Part shown: in pieces, positions 50,955 to 61,041 of the stretch
Layout of the letters: every line of letters begins with the position of its first letter
Numbering within the stretch: position 1 is the stretch's first letter
From: an uncultured Verrucomicrobiota bacterium
GTDB lineage: Bacteria > Verrucomicrobiota > Verrucomicrobiia > Limisphaerales > UBA9464
DNA length: 64,000 nt
Assembly: GCA_903907925.1 (NCBI GenBank)
Contig: CAIVQB010000077.1
Span: 62,001-126,000 of the forward strand
Direction of reading: 5' to 3'
Notes under the pieces: generated by a model
What the model saw: the letters and a program-made list of their open reading frames with translations, nothing else
Database searches by the model: none
What the model was told of the DNA's origin: nothing
Made by a program: the position numbers and the translations under genes

Positions 50955-51431
50955 TCAACGCCGGATCCGTCGCAACACCGCTGCCATTTCGAGGGCGGTG
51001 GCGGCGGCCTCGGTGCCCCGGTTCGTTTTCGGTTCGAGGCACCGAACGCGTGCCTGTTCGGTGGTTGAAACGGTCAGAACTTCGTGAATCACCGGCACCC
51101 CCGTTTCCATGGCCAGCGTCATCAGCGCACCGGTAACCGCTTCGCCGATGTGCTGCGCATGGGTGGTTTCCCCCTGCCAGATCACGCCGAGACAGAGAAT
51201 GGCATCGGGCCGATCCGCGGTCCGGCGGGCGAGGGCCGCGGCGGCCATCGGGATCTCGAACGAACCCGGCACGCGAACGACTTCGACCGCATCCGGTCGC
51301 GCCTTCGCGAGCGCGGCGCGCGCGGCGGCGACCATTCCGTCGACATAGCGACGGTTGTAAAGCGAGGCAACGATGGCATAACGGCCGCCCGGGGTCGGGG
51401 GCCGCGAGGATTTCCGATGAACGCGCAACAT
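50955..51431 (-). CDS. ribH: 6,7-Dimethyl-8-ribityllumazine synthase
   Basis: The 158-residue protein is RibH, the penultimate enzyme of riboflavin synthesis. It has IVASLYNRRYVDGMVAAA, VRVPGSFEIPMAAAALA, ILCLGVIWQGETTHAQHI with the catalytic His region, and PVIHEVLTVSTTEQA. These proteins form pentamers or 60-mers. ATG 51431 gives the usual length; the larger track frames are shadows. It is divergent from folA, about 100 bases away. Confidence 0.96.
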   Translation of the reverse strand: MLRVHRKSSRPPTPGGRYAIVASLYNRRYVDGMVAAARAALAKARPDAVEVVRVPGSFEIPMAAAALARRTADRPDAILCLGVIWQGETTHAQHIGEAVTGALMTLAMETGVPVIHEVLTVSTTEQARVRCLEPKTNRGTEAAATALEMAAVLRRIRR

Positions 51432-51531
51432 GACCTCCCACTGTGTCGACGACGACCCTACCGAGGGCAAGAAAACAAGGCCGGACGAGCCCGGGCTGTC
51501 TTTCTCCCCAAAAACCGCTACCACTCGCCCC

Positions 51532-52011
51532 GTGAAGGCATTCAAAGCCATCGCCGCGATGGCGGAGAACCGGGTGATCGGGAACCGTGGTTCCATTCCG
51601 TGGCATCTCCCCGAGGACTTCAAATGGTTCAAGCAATCCACTCTGGGAGGCATCCTGGTGATGGGACGCCGCACTTTTGAATCGATCGGCCGTCCGCTGC
51701 CGGGTCGGGAGACGGTGATTTTGTCGCGATCGGGATTCACCGCTCCGGGCACCCGGACCGTGGCCACGCTCGCCCAACTCGACGCAGAAGTTGGCAATGA
51801 TCCGCGGGAGGTGTGGATCGCCGGTGGGGCCGAGATTTATGCGCTGTTGCTGCCGCGATGCAGCGATTTGTTCCTGACCCGGGTCCGCAGCAATCCGGTC
51901 GGCGACGCCTTTTTCCCGGAGTTCGAATCCGGTTTCGCTCCCGGACAGCCGGTGTTGGAACGGGAGGGATTCACCGTGCTGCATTTCGCGCGGCGGACCG
52001 CTGCACCATGA
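51532..52011 (+). CDS. folA: Dihydrofolate reductase
   Basis: The 159-residue protein is DHFR, making tetrahydrofolate. Typical parts are KAIAAMAENRVIGNRGSIPWHLPEDF with the substrate-binding Asp/Glu region, VMGRRTFESIGRPLPGRETVILSR, and VWIAGGAEIYALLLPRCSDLFLTRV with the NADPH-binding GG. The GTG start at 51532 fits the family N-terminus; the track start at 51430 extends into the divergent promoter. Its stop overlaps the start of the C39-like gene by four bases. Confidence 0.95.
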   Translation: MKAFKAIAAMAENRVIGNRGSIPWHLPEDFKWFKQSTLGGILVMGRRTFESIGRPLPGRETVILSRSGFTAPGTRTVATLAQLDAEVGNDPREVWIAGGAEIYALLLPRCSDLFLTRVRSNPVGDAFFPEFESGFAPGQPVLEREGFTVLHFARRTAAP

Positions 52012-53147
52012 ACCCCTTTGCGTTGCGGTCTCGAACACTCGCCTGTTTTGGACAAGTGCTGCTGGCCGCCGCGGCATTCGCAATCCGCGTGCCGGCCGCG
52101 GATCCACCGCCGACGATTCCGGCTTCCGAATCCAAACCGGCCACTGCGTTGATCCTTGTCGAACACTTTGAATCCGCCGTGAAATCCACCAATGCCCAGG
52201 GCATCGAATGGATTCTGCCCTTGGTCGACCCGGGAATTCCCTGGTCTGAGCTGGTGGTGTCGTGGAACACCGAACCCGCGACCCGACTCGAAATTTCCGC
52301 CCGTTCCGTTTCGGAAACACACACCTCGGAATGGTTCATCCTTGGCCGATGGTCCGCCGATCCGTCGCGGGGTCCACGAACCAGCGTCAACGGACAGGAC
52401 ACACCGGACGCGCGGGTGGCCACCGATACCTTGATTCTGCGCCGCCGCAGTCCGCGGGCGCAGGTTCGACTGGTGTTTCCAACGGGGGGAGATGCCGCGG
52501 GATTGCGATTGGTGGTCTACTCGTTCTCCGATCCGACGCGGAACCCACCACCCAATCCTCCAGACCGGCGCGCGTGGGGCCGTGAACTCGCCGTCCCCAT
52601 CCGATCGCAGGCCGACTATCCCGAAGGCGTCCAGAACTGGTGCAGTCCGACCAGCCTCAGCATGGTACTGGCGCATTGGGCGAAACGACTGGCGCGACCG
52701 GAACTGGATGTGAACGTCCCCACGACGGCCGCCGCTGTTCTCGATCCGGGATGGCCCGGGACCGGGAATTGGCCCTTCAACACTGCCTTCGCGGGGTCAC
52801 TTCCCGGCCTGCGCGCGTGCGTTGCCCGGCTGGACGATTTACGCGAGGTGGAAGGATGGATCGCCGCGGGCAGCCCGGTCGTTGCATCGGTCAGCGGAAG
52901 CCTCCTGCGGGGACTCGGTGAAATCCGGGCAGGCGAGGGCCACCTGGTGGTGATCCGCGGATTCAGTGCGGACAGCGATGTGATGATCAACGATCCGGGA
53001 GTCGCACCGGCACGAGGCCAGCGCACGATTCCCCGGGCGCTGTTCCTCCGGGCATGGGCGGCATCGCACCGGACGGTCTATTTCGTCTGGCCGGCGACAG
53101 GAGCCGGAGCGCGGCCGGCGGAACTCAACCTTTCCCGATCTTTTTGA
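52008..53147 (+). CDS. Exported C39-like (papain-fold) peptidase
   Basis: The 379-residue protein starts ATG 52008, overlapping the folA stop, with a signal peptide (SRTLACFGQVLLAAAAFAIRVPAA). The C39_2-type domain contains catalytic Cys near residue 212 (GVQNWCSPTSLSMVLAHW), His near 312 (EGHLVVIRGFS) and Asp near 329 (VMINDPG). The middle part, before the Cys, is an Ig-like or beta-rich domain. Such proteins may cleave cell-wall peptides or process peptides outside the cytoplasm. Its last 23 bases overlap the convergent TPR gene. Confidence 0.85.
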   Translation: MNPFALRSRTLACFGQVLLAAAAFAIRVPAADPPPTIPASESKPATALILVEHFESAVKSTNAQGIEWILPLVDPGIPWSELVVSWNTEPATRLEISARSVSETHTSEWFILGRWSADPSRGPRTSVNGQDTPDARVATDTLILRRRSPRAQVRLVFPTGGDAAGLRLVVYSFSDPTRNPPPNPPDRRAWGRELAVPIRSQADYPEGVQNWCSPTSLSMVLAHWAKRLARPELDVNVPTTAAAVLDPGWPGTGNWPFNTAFAGSLPGLRACVARLDDLREVEGWIAAGSPVVASVSGSLLRGLGEIRAGEGHLVVIRGFSADSDVMINDPGVAPARGQRTIPRALFLRAWAASHRTVYFVWPATGAGARPAELNLSRSF

Positions 53148-54993
53148 ACTGCGCCGCCATCCACAGGGTCTGGGATTCCATCAACCGCGAACCATCGATC
53201 TGCGAATAGATCTCGCGGGCGCGATCCAGGTTGCCACGCTGCAGGTGAAGCTCAAACCATCCCAGGTTCACTGAAGCCGCCTCGACGGCATTCAGGGCGG
53301 CGGGATTGAACCCCTTCAGCAACGCCTCCGCCTCGTCCAGCCGGCCGTTCTGGATCAGGGCGAGGCAGTGATTGATGCGGTAGGAACGATTCTGCGGGAA
53401 CTTGGAGACGAGACGGAATGTCAGCTTGATCGCCTCATCCGGCCGCTCCCGGAGGGCGAGGAGGACTGCGGAATAGTTGTTGATGTAGACCGGCACATTG
53501 GGGCCGAGCTCCCAGGTTTTCCGCGCGGCGGTGAGCATCAGGTCCATCTGGCGGCTTCCATACGCAGCGGTCGTGAGCTGGTACCAAAACGTGACGTTGG
53601 TGGCGAAGGTGGTCTCCACCGACTTGAGAAGTTTTGACGCGGACTCCGGATAGCCCAGTTGGAGGATTTCCCCTGCGACGTGATAGGCATCCATCGGCCG
53701 TGGATAATTGCCGGTGCTGGCCACCTCGAAGAACGTCTTTGCCGCGGCGGAATCGCCGGTGCGAAGGCTGACCACTCCCTCGATGAAACTGCTGACGCCG
53801 GTCATCTTGCCCTGCAATGCCGGTTCGTTGCGCATGTTCATCGCGGACTGGCGAAGCTCGGTCCAGGTCTTGATTTGGATGCGTTGCTCCACGAGCAGCA
53901 TCCACAGGTCCGAACTGAACGGATAATCCTTGAGCTGCGCGGACGCGAATTCCACCGCGAGCTGGGGCAGACCCAGTTCGGCAAAAGTGGACGCAACCCC
54001 GAGCGCGTCCAGAATTGTCTCCGGCGGCCTCGAGAAACGGCGAGCCAGCTCCTGCGCCTCCGACCGGCGACCGGAACGCACAAGCAGTCTCCAGTAGTTG
54101 ACGTGTTCGTTCACCTTGTCGACGTGGTGATCGATCAGCCAGTCGAGCGCCGTGCGAAATTGGGCGGCGTCGTTCAACTGAAAGGCCAGATACAATTGCA
54201 ACCGGTGCACGACCTCCGCGGCCTCACCCGTCGCGGTCGACTGCAGCTCCATCAGACGCCGGCGATTCGCCTGCATGCCCGCGGGCGGACCCCAGCCCGC
54301 CTCCCACGCCATGTGGAAAAGAGGCAGCATTTGATTCGTCGACTGGGCGGCCTGTTGCGACTCCCAAAGCTGTCCAAAACGCACCATTTGTCCGCGGTTG
54401 AAGCAGGCAACAAGAACGTCGGCCGCGAGGGTGGCCGGCATGCGATTGGTCACCGAATCCGTCAACTGAAGGAGCCAGTCGTCGATCTCATACTTGCGAA
54501 GGAAACGCCCCGCAATGGCCAGATCGTCCAGGTTGGTGCGGGTCAATTTCAGCAACCACACCGAGCGGTCATAGCCGATGGCGGTGAAACGCCGGTCGGG
54601 CTTGGGCAGCGCAGTGATCGCCCGCAGCATCGCGCGGGCAATTTCCGGCTGGCCCGGATTGTGGTAGCTGGCCGAACGCCAGGTGATGACCGCCTCGGTC
54701 ATGTTGCCCTGACGCGCCAGTTCATCGGCGCGACGTCCCAGCGACCAGGCCTGCGCCTTGTCGAGTCCGCTGATTTTGATGGTCGGCAGGAGCCAATCCG
54801 GGGTCGCCGTCCAGATCTTGGTGAGGAACAGGCCGAGAAAAATGAGGAAGCAAAAGAACAGCAGCGTGGCCACTCCAAACCAGTGGTCGAACAGGAAGAC
54901 ACGGAGCCATCCATCGCCCAACCGGTCGCGCCAACCGCCACCGGGTGGCAGTTCGTCTCCGGGCGGCGTAACGTGGGTATCAGAAGATTCCAT
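53125..54993 (-). CDS. Tetratricopeptide repeat membrane protein
   Basis: The 622-residue protein has a short cytoplasmic N-terminus, one membrane segment (VATLLFFCFLIFLGLFLT, residues 42-59) and a long helical TPR-like region (GRRADELARQGNMTEAVITWRSASYHNPGQPE, INHCLALIQNGRLDEAEALLKGF, NLGWFELHLQRGNLDRAREIYSQ). The middle 400 residues are degenerate repeats. These proteins usually scaffold complexes. Function unknown. It converges on the C39-like peptidase with a 23-base overlap of coding ends. Confidence 0.85.
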   Translation of the reverse strand: MESSDTHVTPPGDELPPGGGWRDRLGDGWLRVFLFDHWFGVATLLFFCFLIFLGLFLTKIWTATPDWLLPTIKISGLDKAQAWSLGRRADELARQGNMTEAVITWRSASYHNPGQPEIARAMLRAITALPKPDRRFTAIGYDRSVWLLKLTRTNLDDLAIAGRFLRKYEIDDWLLQLTDSVTNRMPATLAADVLVACFNRGQMVRFGQLWESQQAAQSTNQMLPLFHMAWEAGWGPPAGMQANRRRLMELQSTATGEAAEVVHRLQLYLAFQLNDAAQFRTALDWLIDHHVDKVNEHVNYWRLLVRSGRRSEAQELARRFSRPPETILDALGVASTFAELGLPQLAVEFASAQLKDYPFSSDLWMLLVEQRIQIKTWTELRQSAMNMRNEPALQGKMTGVSSFIEGVVSLRTGDSAAAKTFFEVASTGNYPRPMDAYHVAGEILQLGYPESASKLLKSVETTFATNVTFWYQLTTAAYGSRQMDLMLTAARKTWELGPNVPVYINNYSAVLLALRERPDEAIKLTFRLVSKFPQNRSYRINHCLALIQNGRLDEAEALLKGFNPAALNAVEAASVNLGWFELHLQRGNLDRAREIYSQIDGSRLMESQTLWMAAQFKKIGKG

Positions 54994-55029
54994 GGCGATA
55001 GTTTGAACGAAACAACGGTTAAGGCAGCA

Positions 55030-56040
55030 TCAAACCAATCCGCCGGGGCTGACCAGCAGACATTCGACACCCAATTCAGAAACCACCGCGGCACCCTTCA
55101 GCGCCGCCGGAAGCACCGCCACCCCGCCGGCGGGAAGGTCGATTGCAACGCCGCCGCCGGACAGACGCGCGGAGCCGGCCACCACGGCGATGACGGCGAG
55201 CGTGGCAGGTTCGGGACGCAGGACGGCACCGGGCGCGATCGTCCAGTGGTCCACGGAAAACAGCGGATCCCGCACCAATTGGCGTCGATGCAACCCCGTC
55301 CCCATCGATTCCGTCTTCGCGGAAACCAGCGACGGCTCGCAGTCGAAATAGTCGATGGAGGCAAACGACGGCTCCAGATGCAATTCACGCGGACGGCCGT
55401 CCGCACCAACCCGGTTCCAGTCGAAGACCCGGTATGTGGTGTCGGAATTCTGCTGGATCTCGAAGACCAGGTTGCCCGCACCCAGCGCATGCACGCGACC
55501 GCTGGGAAGGAACATCACGTCACCGGCCACCACGGAATGAACATGAAACAACGACGCCACCGTCCCGTCCCGGGTGCGGCGTTCAAATTCCGCCCGCGTC
55601 ACGCCTCGACGCAGACCGGTGTACAGGCGGGCTCCGGGTGCGGCGGCCACCACGTACCACATCTCAGTCTTCGGTTCGCCGGCCAGTTCCGCAGCGCAGC
55701 GGGCCGGTGGATGGACCTGCAGGGAAAGATCCTCCCGGGCATCCAGAAACTTGACCAGCCACGGGAAGCGACCTCCGGGTGTCGGGACCGTTCCCGTCAA
55801 CCAGTGCGGCCGCTCCTCCATCAAGGTGCGCAGGGTCCGGCCGCGGTCGGGGCCGTTCGCGATCACCGAGACGCCCTCCGGCCGGTCGGTCACCTCCCAC
55901 GATTCCCCGATGTTCACCCCCTCCGGCAACATCTTGCCAGGAAAGCCACCCAACCGGCATCCACCCCAAAGCCGTTCCTTGAAGAGCGGTTCGAAGGTCA
56001 GCGGATACGCAAGAGGCGCGCTGTCGGAGCCCGGCGTCAT
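55030..56040 (-). CDS. manA: Mannose-6-phosphate isomerase (type I)
   Basis: The 336-residue protein is a type I phosphomannose isomerase (cupin). It has PLFKERLWGGCRLGGF, GESWEVTDRPEG, PWLVKFLDAREDLSLQVHPP with zinc-ligand Gln and His, TEMWYVV with the Glu, and LPSGRVHALGAGNLVFEIQQNSDTTYRVFDW with the second His. It converts mannose-6-phosphate to fructose-6-phosphate. Start at ATG 56040 overlaps the accA stop (ATGA), so the two are cotranscribed. The partner is unexpected but such pairs occur in PVC bacteria. Confidence 0.92.
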   Translation of the reverse strand: MTPGSDSAPLAYPLTFEPLFKERLWGGCRLGGFPGKMLPEGVNIGESWEVTDRPEGVSVIANGPDRGRTLRTLMEERPHWLTGTVPTPGGRFPWLVKFLDAREDLSLQVHPPARCAAELAGEPKTEMWYVVAAAPGARLYTGLRRGVTRAEFERRTRDGTVASLFHVHSVVAGDVMFLPSGRVHALGAGNLVFEIQQNSDTTYRVFDWNRVGADGRPRELHLEPSFASIDYFDCEPSLVSAKTESMGTGLHRRQLVRDPLFSVDHWTIAPGAVLRPEPATLAVIAVVAGSARLSGGGVAIDLPAGGVAVLPAALKGAAVVSELGVECLLVSPGGLV

Positions 56041-57008
56041 GCCGCCTCCCGGACCTCCAGATACCGCCCAAAGGAGCGGAATTTCGCGTATCGCCCTTCC
56101 AGACGTGCCGCCGCAGTCCGGTCTTCCAAATCCGCGAGATGCCGCAAAAGCGTGTCCCGCACCGTCACCGCCGTCGCGACGTGGTCGTTGTGGGCCCCGC
56201 CCAGCGGCTCGGGAACAATCTCGTCGACCAATCCCAACTCTTTCAAATCCCCCGCCGTGATCTTCAGCGCCGCCGCCGCCTTGGGTGACGCCGCCCGATC
56301 CTTCCAAAGAATCGCCGCGCACCCTTCCGGGCTGATCACGGAATAGTAGGCGTTTTCGAGCATCAGGACGCGATCGGCGACGCCAATCCCCAGCGCACCG
56401 CCGGACCCGCCTTCACCAATCACCGCCGCGATGATCGGGACCTCCATCAGCATCATTTCGCGCAGGTTCACCGCGATCGCCTCACCGATGTGGCGCTCCT
56501 CGGATCCAATTCCTGGATAGGCTCCGGCGGTGTCGATGAGAGTGATGATCGGCAGACGAAACTTGTCCGCGAGGCGCATCAATCGGAGCGCTTTGCGGTA
56601 GCCCTCGGGATGGGCCGAACCGAAATTGCGGAGGATGTTTTCCTTGGTATCGCGTCCCTTTTGGGTGCCGATCACCATCACCCGGCGATGGCCCAGCTTG
56701 GCGAAACCGCCGACCATCGCCCGGTCGTCGGCGAACATCCGGTCGCCGTGCAACTCCTCAAACTCGGTGAAGGCCAGCTTGAGATAGTCCAGCGTGTAGG
56801 GCCGCTTCGGATGGCGGGCCAGTTGCACCCGCTGCCAAGGGGTCAGATTGGAAAAAACCTGCCGAAAGGCCTCATCCAGCTTCGCCTGAAGCCCGTCGTA
56901 CTCGGCCTGGAAATCGCCCACCGCGTGTTGGGCGGCATGCTGCTTCAGATCCTCCAACTTTCGCTGGAGTTCCACGATCGGTTTTTCGAAGTCGAGATAG
57001 TGTTTCAT
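56037..57008 (-). CDS. accA: Acetyl-CoA carboxylase carboxyltransferase subunit alpha
   Basis: The protein of about 323 residues is AccA, which with AccD transfers CO2 from biotin to acetyl-CoA to form malonyl-CoA. It starts KHYLDFEKPIVELQRKLEDLK, has LTPWQRVQLARHPKRPYTLDYL, FEELHGDRMFADD, and the catalytic crotonase-fold part IDTAGAYPGIGSEERHIGEAIA and IGEGGSGGALGIG. Possible starts are 57008, 57020 and 57032; ATG 57008 matches the usual N-terminus. The argH gene diverges from it, with about 150 bases between. Confidence 0.96.
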   Translation of the reverse strand: MKHYLDFEKPIVELQRKLEDLKQHAAQHAVGDFQAEYDGLQAKLDEAFRQVFSNLTPWQRVQLARHPKRPYTLDYLKLAFTEFEELHGDRMFADDRAMVGGFAKLGHRRVMVIGTQKGRDTKENILRNFGSAHPEGYRKALRLMRLADKFRLPIITLIDTAGAYPGIGSEERHIGEAIAVNLREMMLMEVPIIAAVIGEGGSGGALGIGVADRVLMLENAYYSVISPEGCAAILWKDRAASPKAAAALKITAGDLKELGLVDEIVPEPLGGAHNDHVATAVTVRDTLLRHLADLEDRTAAARLEGRYAKFRSFGRYLEVREAA

Positions 57009-57159
57009 TGCGGTCCGCATGCCCGGATCCAAACAGGTTGATCCTAGTTTCTCAGATTACCCGAGGCAATGGGTCATTTCCCCGGGGATAACCGCCCGAT
57101 CCCGCTCGTTTCGGACTTTCGCACCTGCCTCCGAGAGACCACAGTGCCGGCCGCTGATC

Positions 57160-58578
57160 ATGGCACGGACTCCTTCCATTCCCGCACCCGCTCCCGTCTC
57201 GCGCTCCGGCCGGTTCGCCACGGGTCCGGCGGCCGATGTCGCCGCGTTTTCCGAATCCATCAGTTTCGACTGGCGGCTCTGGCGTCAGGACATCCGTGGA
57301 TCCATCGCCCACGCCACCATGCTTCAGGCGGCGGGAATTCTCACTCCCGCGGAATTGGCGGCCATCCGGTCGGGTCTGGAGTTGATCGGCGCCGACATCG
57401 AGGCGGGACGGTTCGTTTGGAAACCTTCCCTCGAGGATGTCCACATGAACATCGAGTCGGAGCTCACCCGCCGCGTGCCGGCCGGTGCCAAGCTCCACAC
57501 CGGCCGCTCGCGCAACGATCAGGTCGCCCTCGATGTCCGGCTCTGGCTCCGCGACGAAATCGACGCCTTCGCCTCCGAAATCCGACTTCTCCAAAAGGCC
57601 CTGGTGAATCTCGGCACCCGCCACACCGAAGTCATCATCCCCGGCTACACCCATCTTCAACGGGCTCAACCGGTCTATTTCTCGCACCACCTGCTGGCCT
57701 ACGTGGAGATGTTGGAACGCGACCTCGGGCGGCTCGACGATTGCCGGAATCGGACCAACGTTTGCCCGCTGGGCTCCGGCGCCATCGCCGGAAGCACCCT
57801 GCCGCTCAACCGGAATCTCGTCGCGCGACTGCTCGGCTTCGTCGATCGCCGCGGGGCCCCTCGCATCACCCAGAACTCGATGGACGGCGTCAGCGACCGG
57901 GATTTCATGATCGAGTTTTGTGCGGCGGGCGCACTCATCGCCGTGCATCTCAGCCGGCTCAGCGAGGACCTCATCCTCTGGGTCAGCAGCGAATTCGGAT
58001 TCATCCGCATCGCCGATGCCTACACCACGGGTTCATCGCTGATGCCGCAGAAGAAGAATCCCGACGTGGCGGAACTGACCCGTGGCAAATCCGCCCGGGT
58101 GATCGGCAACCTGATGTCGCTCCTCACCCTGCTGAAGGGCCTGCCGATGACTTACAATCGGGATTTGCAGGAGGACAAGGAACGGCTCTTCGACACCGCC
58201 GACACGGTTCGTCGTTGCGTGCGCCTGACCGCGGCCATGCTCGATCACACAAGCGTCGTGCCCGGCACCTGCGCAGCGGCGGCCGCCGATCCACTGCTAC
58301 TCGCCACCGATCTGGCCGATTACCTCGTCCAAAAAGGAATGGCCTTCCGGACGGCCCATCATGTCGTCGGCGCTGTTGTTGCGTACGCCGAGTCGAAAAA
58401 GACCCCGTTGAATCGCATCACCGGGGCTGAATTCAAGGCCATCGATGCCACGTTCGAATCCGACGTCGCCGCGGTCTTTGATCTCAAGGAAGCCATGAAT
58501 CGCCGCACGCTCCCAGGTTCGCCCGGCACTCGCGAGGTCCGTCGACAACTTGCCCGCTGGACGAAAAAGCTCGGGTAA
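57160..58578 (+). CDS. argH: Argininosuccinate lyase
   Basis: The 472-residue protein is ArgH, the last arginine-synthesis step, which releases fumarate. It has RFATGPAADVAAFSESISFDWRLW, DVHMNIESELTRRVPAGAKLHTGRSRNDQVALD, HTEVIIPGYTHLQRAQP and the signature loop GSSLMPQKKNPD with the catalytic Ser and Lys. The start ATG at 57160 removes the overlong track N-terminus. It lies 30 bases before the convergent end of a Gfo/Idh/MocA gene and is unlinked to argF and argJBD. Confidence 0.96.
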   Translation: MARTPSIPAPAPVSRSGRFATGPAADVAAFSESISFDWRLWRQDIRGSIAHATMLQAAGILTPAELAAIRSGLELIGADIEAGRFVWKPSLEDVHMNIESELTRRVPAGAKLHTGRSRNDQVALDVRLWLRDEIDAFASEIRLLQKALVNLGTRHTEVIIPGYTHLQRAQPVYFSHHLLAYVEMLERDLGRLDDCRNRTNVCPLGSGAIAGSTLPLNRNLVARLLGFVDRRGAPRITQNSMDGVSDRDFMIEFCAAGALIAVHLSRLSEDLILWVSSEFGFIRIADAYTTGSSLMPQKKNPDVAELTRGKSARVIGNLMSLLTLLKGLPMTYNRDLQEDKERLFDTADTVRRCVRLTAAMLDHTSVVPGTCAAAAADPLLLATDLADYLVQKGMAFRTAHHVVGAVVAYAESKKTPLNRITGAEFKAIDATFESDVAAVFDLKEAMNRRTLPGSPGTREVRRQLARWTKKLG

Positions 58579-58611
58579 CGCGCGTCAAAACATCCGCGCG
58601 GTCACCCATTC

Positions 58612-59913
58612 TCACACCCGCGGTTCCCAGCCCTTCCGATATTCCCGGCCCCAGAGTTGGCGGGTCGCACTGCTGCCGTTGCGGATCTTTCCCGTTGCCG
58701 GATCGGTCTCCAGAACCGAATGCGTCCGGTAGGCGATATTGCCCAAGTGACAGAGCAGCGTGCTCTTCTGGGCTTCGCCGATCTCCGAGTTCAATGCCGT
58801 CCCGGAGCGGATGGCTTCGATGAAATTGGTGAAGTGCGGCACATCGCTGAATCGTCCGGTGACCTTCCGCACTTCCTTGCCCGCCAGATCGAACACCCGG
58901 TAACCCGCCCCGCTGTCGATCGAAAGACTGCCGGCATCGCCGTAGAAGGTCACAAACGGATGCGCCTCCTCCTTGCGCTGGAGGCAACTGCTGGAATCCC
59001 ACGTCGCACCACACGTACCAAAGTCGTAGCTGGCGATGGTGGTGTCCGGTGTTTCCTGGTCGTCATCGAAATGATAACGCCCACCGGAAACGGTGACGCT
59101 TCGCGGCAATTCCACCGCGAGACCCCAGCGAACCAAATCCAGCGCGTGGATGCCGTTGTTCGCCAGTTCGCCGCCGCCCCAATGCCAGCGCCAGTGCCAG
59201 TTGTAATGAACCAGGTTGTCGACGTACGGCCGCTCGGGAACGGGTCCCTGCCACAAGGCATAGTTCAACGAAGCGGGCACCGGGACGGGACGGCCGCGAC
59301 CGATCGTCGGCCGGTTGGCATCATACCAACTCCGCGCATACCGCACCGGTCCGATGTCACCGGCCCGCAGACGTTCCATCGCCTCCCGGATTTGCGGGAC
59401 GCTACGACGTTGGTTTCCCATCTGGACCTTCCGCCCGTGACGCCGCGCAGCTTCCACCATCCAACCCGATTCGCGGGCATTGTGGCTGCCGGGTTTTTCG
59501 ACATAGACGTGTTTGCCCGCCGCGCAGGCCAAGATCGTCATCGGCGCATGCCAGAAATTCGGAAGGGCAATGGACACCGCATCGATCGAGCGATCGTCGA
59601 GAATCCGGTGAAAATCCCCCACCGCGGCCGGCGTACGGCCGGTCTTCGCCTCCACCGCCTTTACTCCCGCCGCCACCCGGCGTTCATCCACATCACACAC
59701 CGCCGCCACCTCCACTCCCGGGATTTGCAGATAGGCGCTGACATGATCCATGCCGCGCCCCAGCCCCAGTACCGCCACGCGAACCCGTCCCGGCAGCGCG
59801 TCGGCACGCAACACCGCGGGAGCTTCGCCGGCGGCCAGCATCATCGCCAGGGCTCCCGAAGCCTGGAGGAATTGGCGTCGGTCAACGGAGGGAACCGGAT
59901 TCGGAGTGTTCAT
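58612..59913 (-). CDS. Tat-exported Gfo/Idh/MocA-family oxidoreductase
   Basis: The 433-residue protein has a twin-arginine-type signal ([20 protein letters not shown]) and the Rossmann loop [19 protein letters not shown]. Conserved parts are [32 protein letters not shown] with the EKP Lys, [11 protein letters not shown], and [28 protein letters not shown]. The last 100 residues are the second domain. It is the third family member here, with unknown substrate. ATG 59913 is chosen since it precedes the signal motif; the track start at 60063 overlaps the next gene. Confidence 0.9.
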   Translation of the reverse strand: MNTPNPVPSVDRRQFLQASGALAMMLAAGEAPAVLRADALPGRVRVAVLGLGRGMDHVSAYLQIPGVEVAAVCDVDERRVAAGVKAVEAKTGRTPAAVGDFHRILDDRSIDAVSIALPNFWHAPMTILACAAGKHVYVEKPGSHNARESGWMVEAARRHGRKVQMGNQRRSVPQIREAMERLRAGDIGPVRYARSWYDANRPTIGRGRPVPVPASLNYALWQGPVPERPYVDNLVHYNWHWRWHWGGGELANNGIHALDLVRWGLAVELPRSVTVSGGRYHFDDDQETPDTTIASYDFGTCGATWDSSSCLQRKEEAHPFVTFYGDAGSLSIDSGAGYRVFDLAGKEVRKVTGRFSDVPHFTNFIEAIRSGTALNSEIGEAQKSTLLCHLGNIAYRTHSVLETDPATGKIRNGSSATRQLWGREYRKGWEPRV

Positions 59914-60037
59914 GGGGTGGGTCCCAGAAAAGCCCAAGCGCCGTCCGCGCTCAACTGTTTCCGCCACCGTTTTCGCACGCGGTCGCGGCGGATTCGCAGG
60001 CTGAAGAATTCCGCCGATCCGCCCGACGACCCAGACA

Positions 60038-60880
60038 TCACCATTCGGAGCCGCGTCCACCAAAGTCCCGCCGGTAACGCCGGAGCAACTGCTGTGGGTC
60101 GTTGGGAACCCAATAGATCTTCTGCCGGATCCGCTTTACCTCGCCCGGCTTGAGTCCACCGATCAACGGATCGCTGTGAAGACACACATAAACCCCTTCG
60201 AAGACCTCATGCGTGCGGCTGCTGGCGGTGGCCAGAATCCAGCGATTGTCGGCGGAGAAACATCCGATCAGCCCATTGATCACCCGGTCTTCGCACAACG
60301 GTCTCGGGTTGGCATCGGCCGAGAGGGTCCACGGCGGAAGGTACACCTGACCGCCGCGATACAGGGCGTCCGTCGTGCGATGCACCCGGTCCAGCGTGGT
60401 CAAGCCGGCCCCGGTGAAGACGAAGCTTCGAGAAGTGTAGCCCGCCTGGTCATGCCCGGTAATTCCATCCACCCGAATGCACGCTGGCTGGAACCATTGA
60501 AGATCCGACGCGGTCGAACCCCGGTTCCTAAAGGTGAACGTGAAGTCCAGTTCATCGGCCCGTGCCCGAACTTCGTGCATCACTTCAATCTCCGAATCCA
60601 CCAGGGTCCGGAAGCGCAGTTCGGTCTGCTCACGATTGGTTCCGATCAAGGTTGTCTGGTGCGGCAGAACCGATTGCCGCCAATCCCGCTGCTGCGCGCC
60701 CGGCCGCAGGAAGGCTTCCAAATAGAGAACTTCAAGATGCCCCTGCGGCAGTCGTTCAGACCGAACCGTCAGGATCCGATTGGTCCAACTGACATGCATC
60801 GGTTCGGCGGCACCGACGTCGCCCGCCGCGAAGCCCACCAGAACCAATATCGCCAGCCGGCAAAACACTCGAGGGAACAT
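60038..60880 (-). CDS. Exported hypothetical protein
   Basis: The 280-residue protein has a signal peptide ([20 protein letters not shown]) and a beta-rich body: [59 protein letters not shown] and [26 protein letters not shown]. It has no known catalytic signature that I can name. It is upstream of the Tat oxidoreductase, 124 bases away on the same strand, and the pair may be functionally related in sugar handling. ATG 60880 is set at the signal peptide; the track start twelve residues earlier is possible. Confidence 0.75.
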   Translation of the reverse strand: MFPRVFCRLAILVLVGFAAGDVGAAEPMHVSWTNRILTVRSERLPQGHLEVLYLEAFLRPGAQQRDWRQSVLPHQTTLIGTNREQTELRFRTLVDSEIEVMHEVRARADELDFTFTFRNRGSTASDLQWFQPACIRVDGITGHDQAGYTSRSFVFTGAGLTTLDRVHRTTDALYRGGQVYLPPWTLSADANPRPLCEDRVINGLIGCFSADNRWILATASSRTHEVFEGVYVCLHSDPLIGGLKPGEVKRIRQKIYWVPNDPQQLLRRYRRDFGGRGSEW

Positions 60881-61041
60881 GGCAGGACTCTGGCCTGAAA
60901 CCTTCGGAACCGGCAATCGTCGACAAACGCATCTCCGTTGCCCTCGCCGGGCGCTTTCCCGGAGCGCGGCTCAATTCGTGTCCAAATATCGAAGGACTAG
61001 ATACGACCTCATTACCCTTCGATTAGCACCAAGGTCAATGT

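Noticed and set aside
53659-56346. 895-residue plus-strand ORF
   Set aside because: It runs opposite the TPR and manA genes and is rich in Arg, His, Gln and Pro with no domain. It is a typical antisense frame in GC-rich DNA.
59914-60037. Frames between the Tat oxidoreductase and the exported hypothetical that look partly coding
   Set aside because: They need either a frameshift or an upstream start inside another gene, and no family could be recognised.
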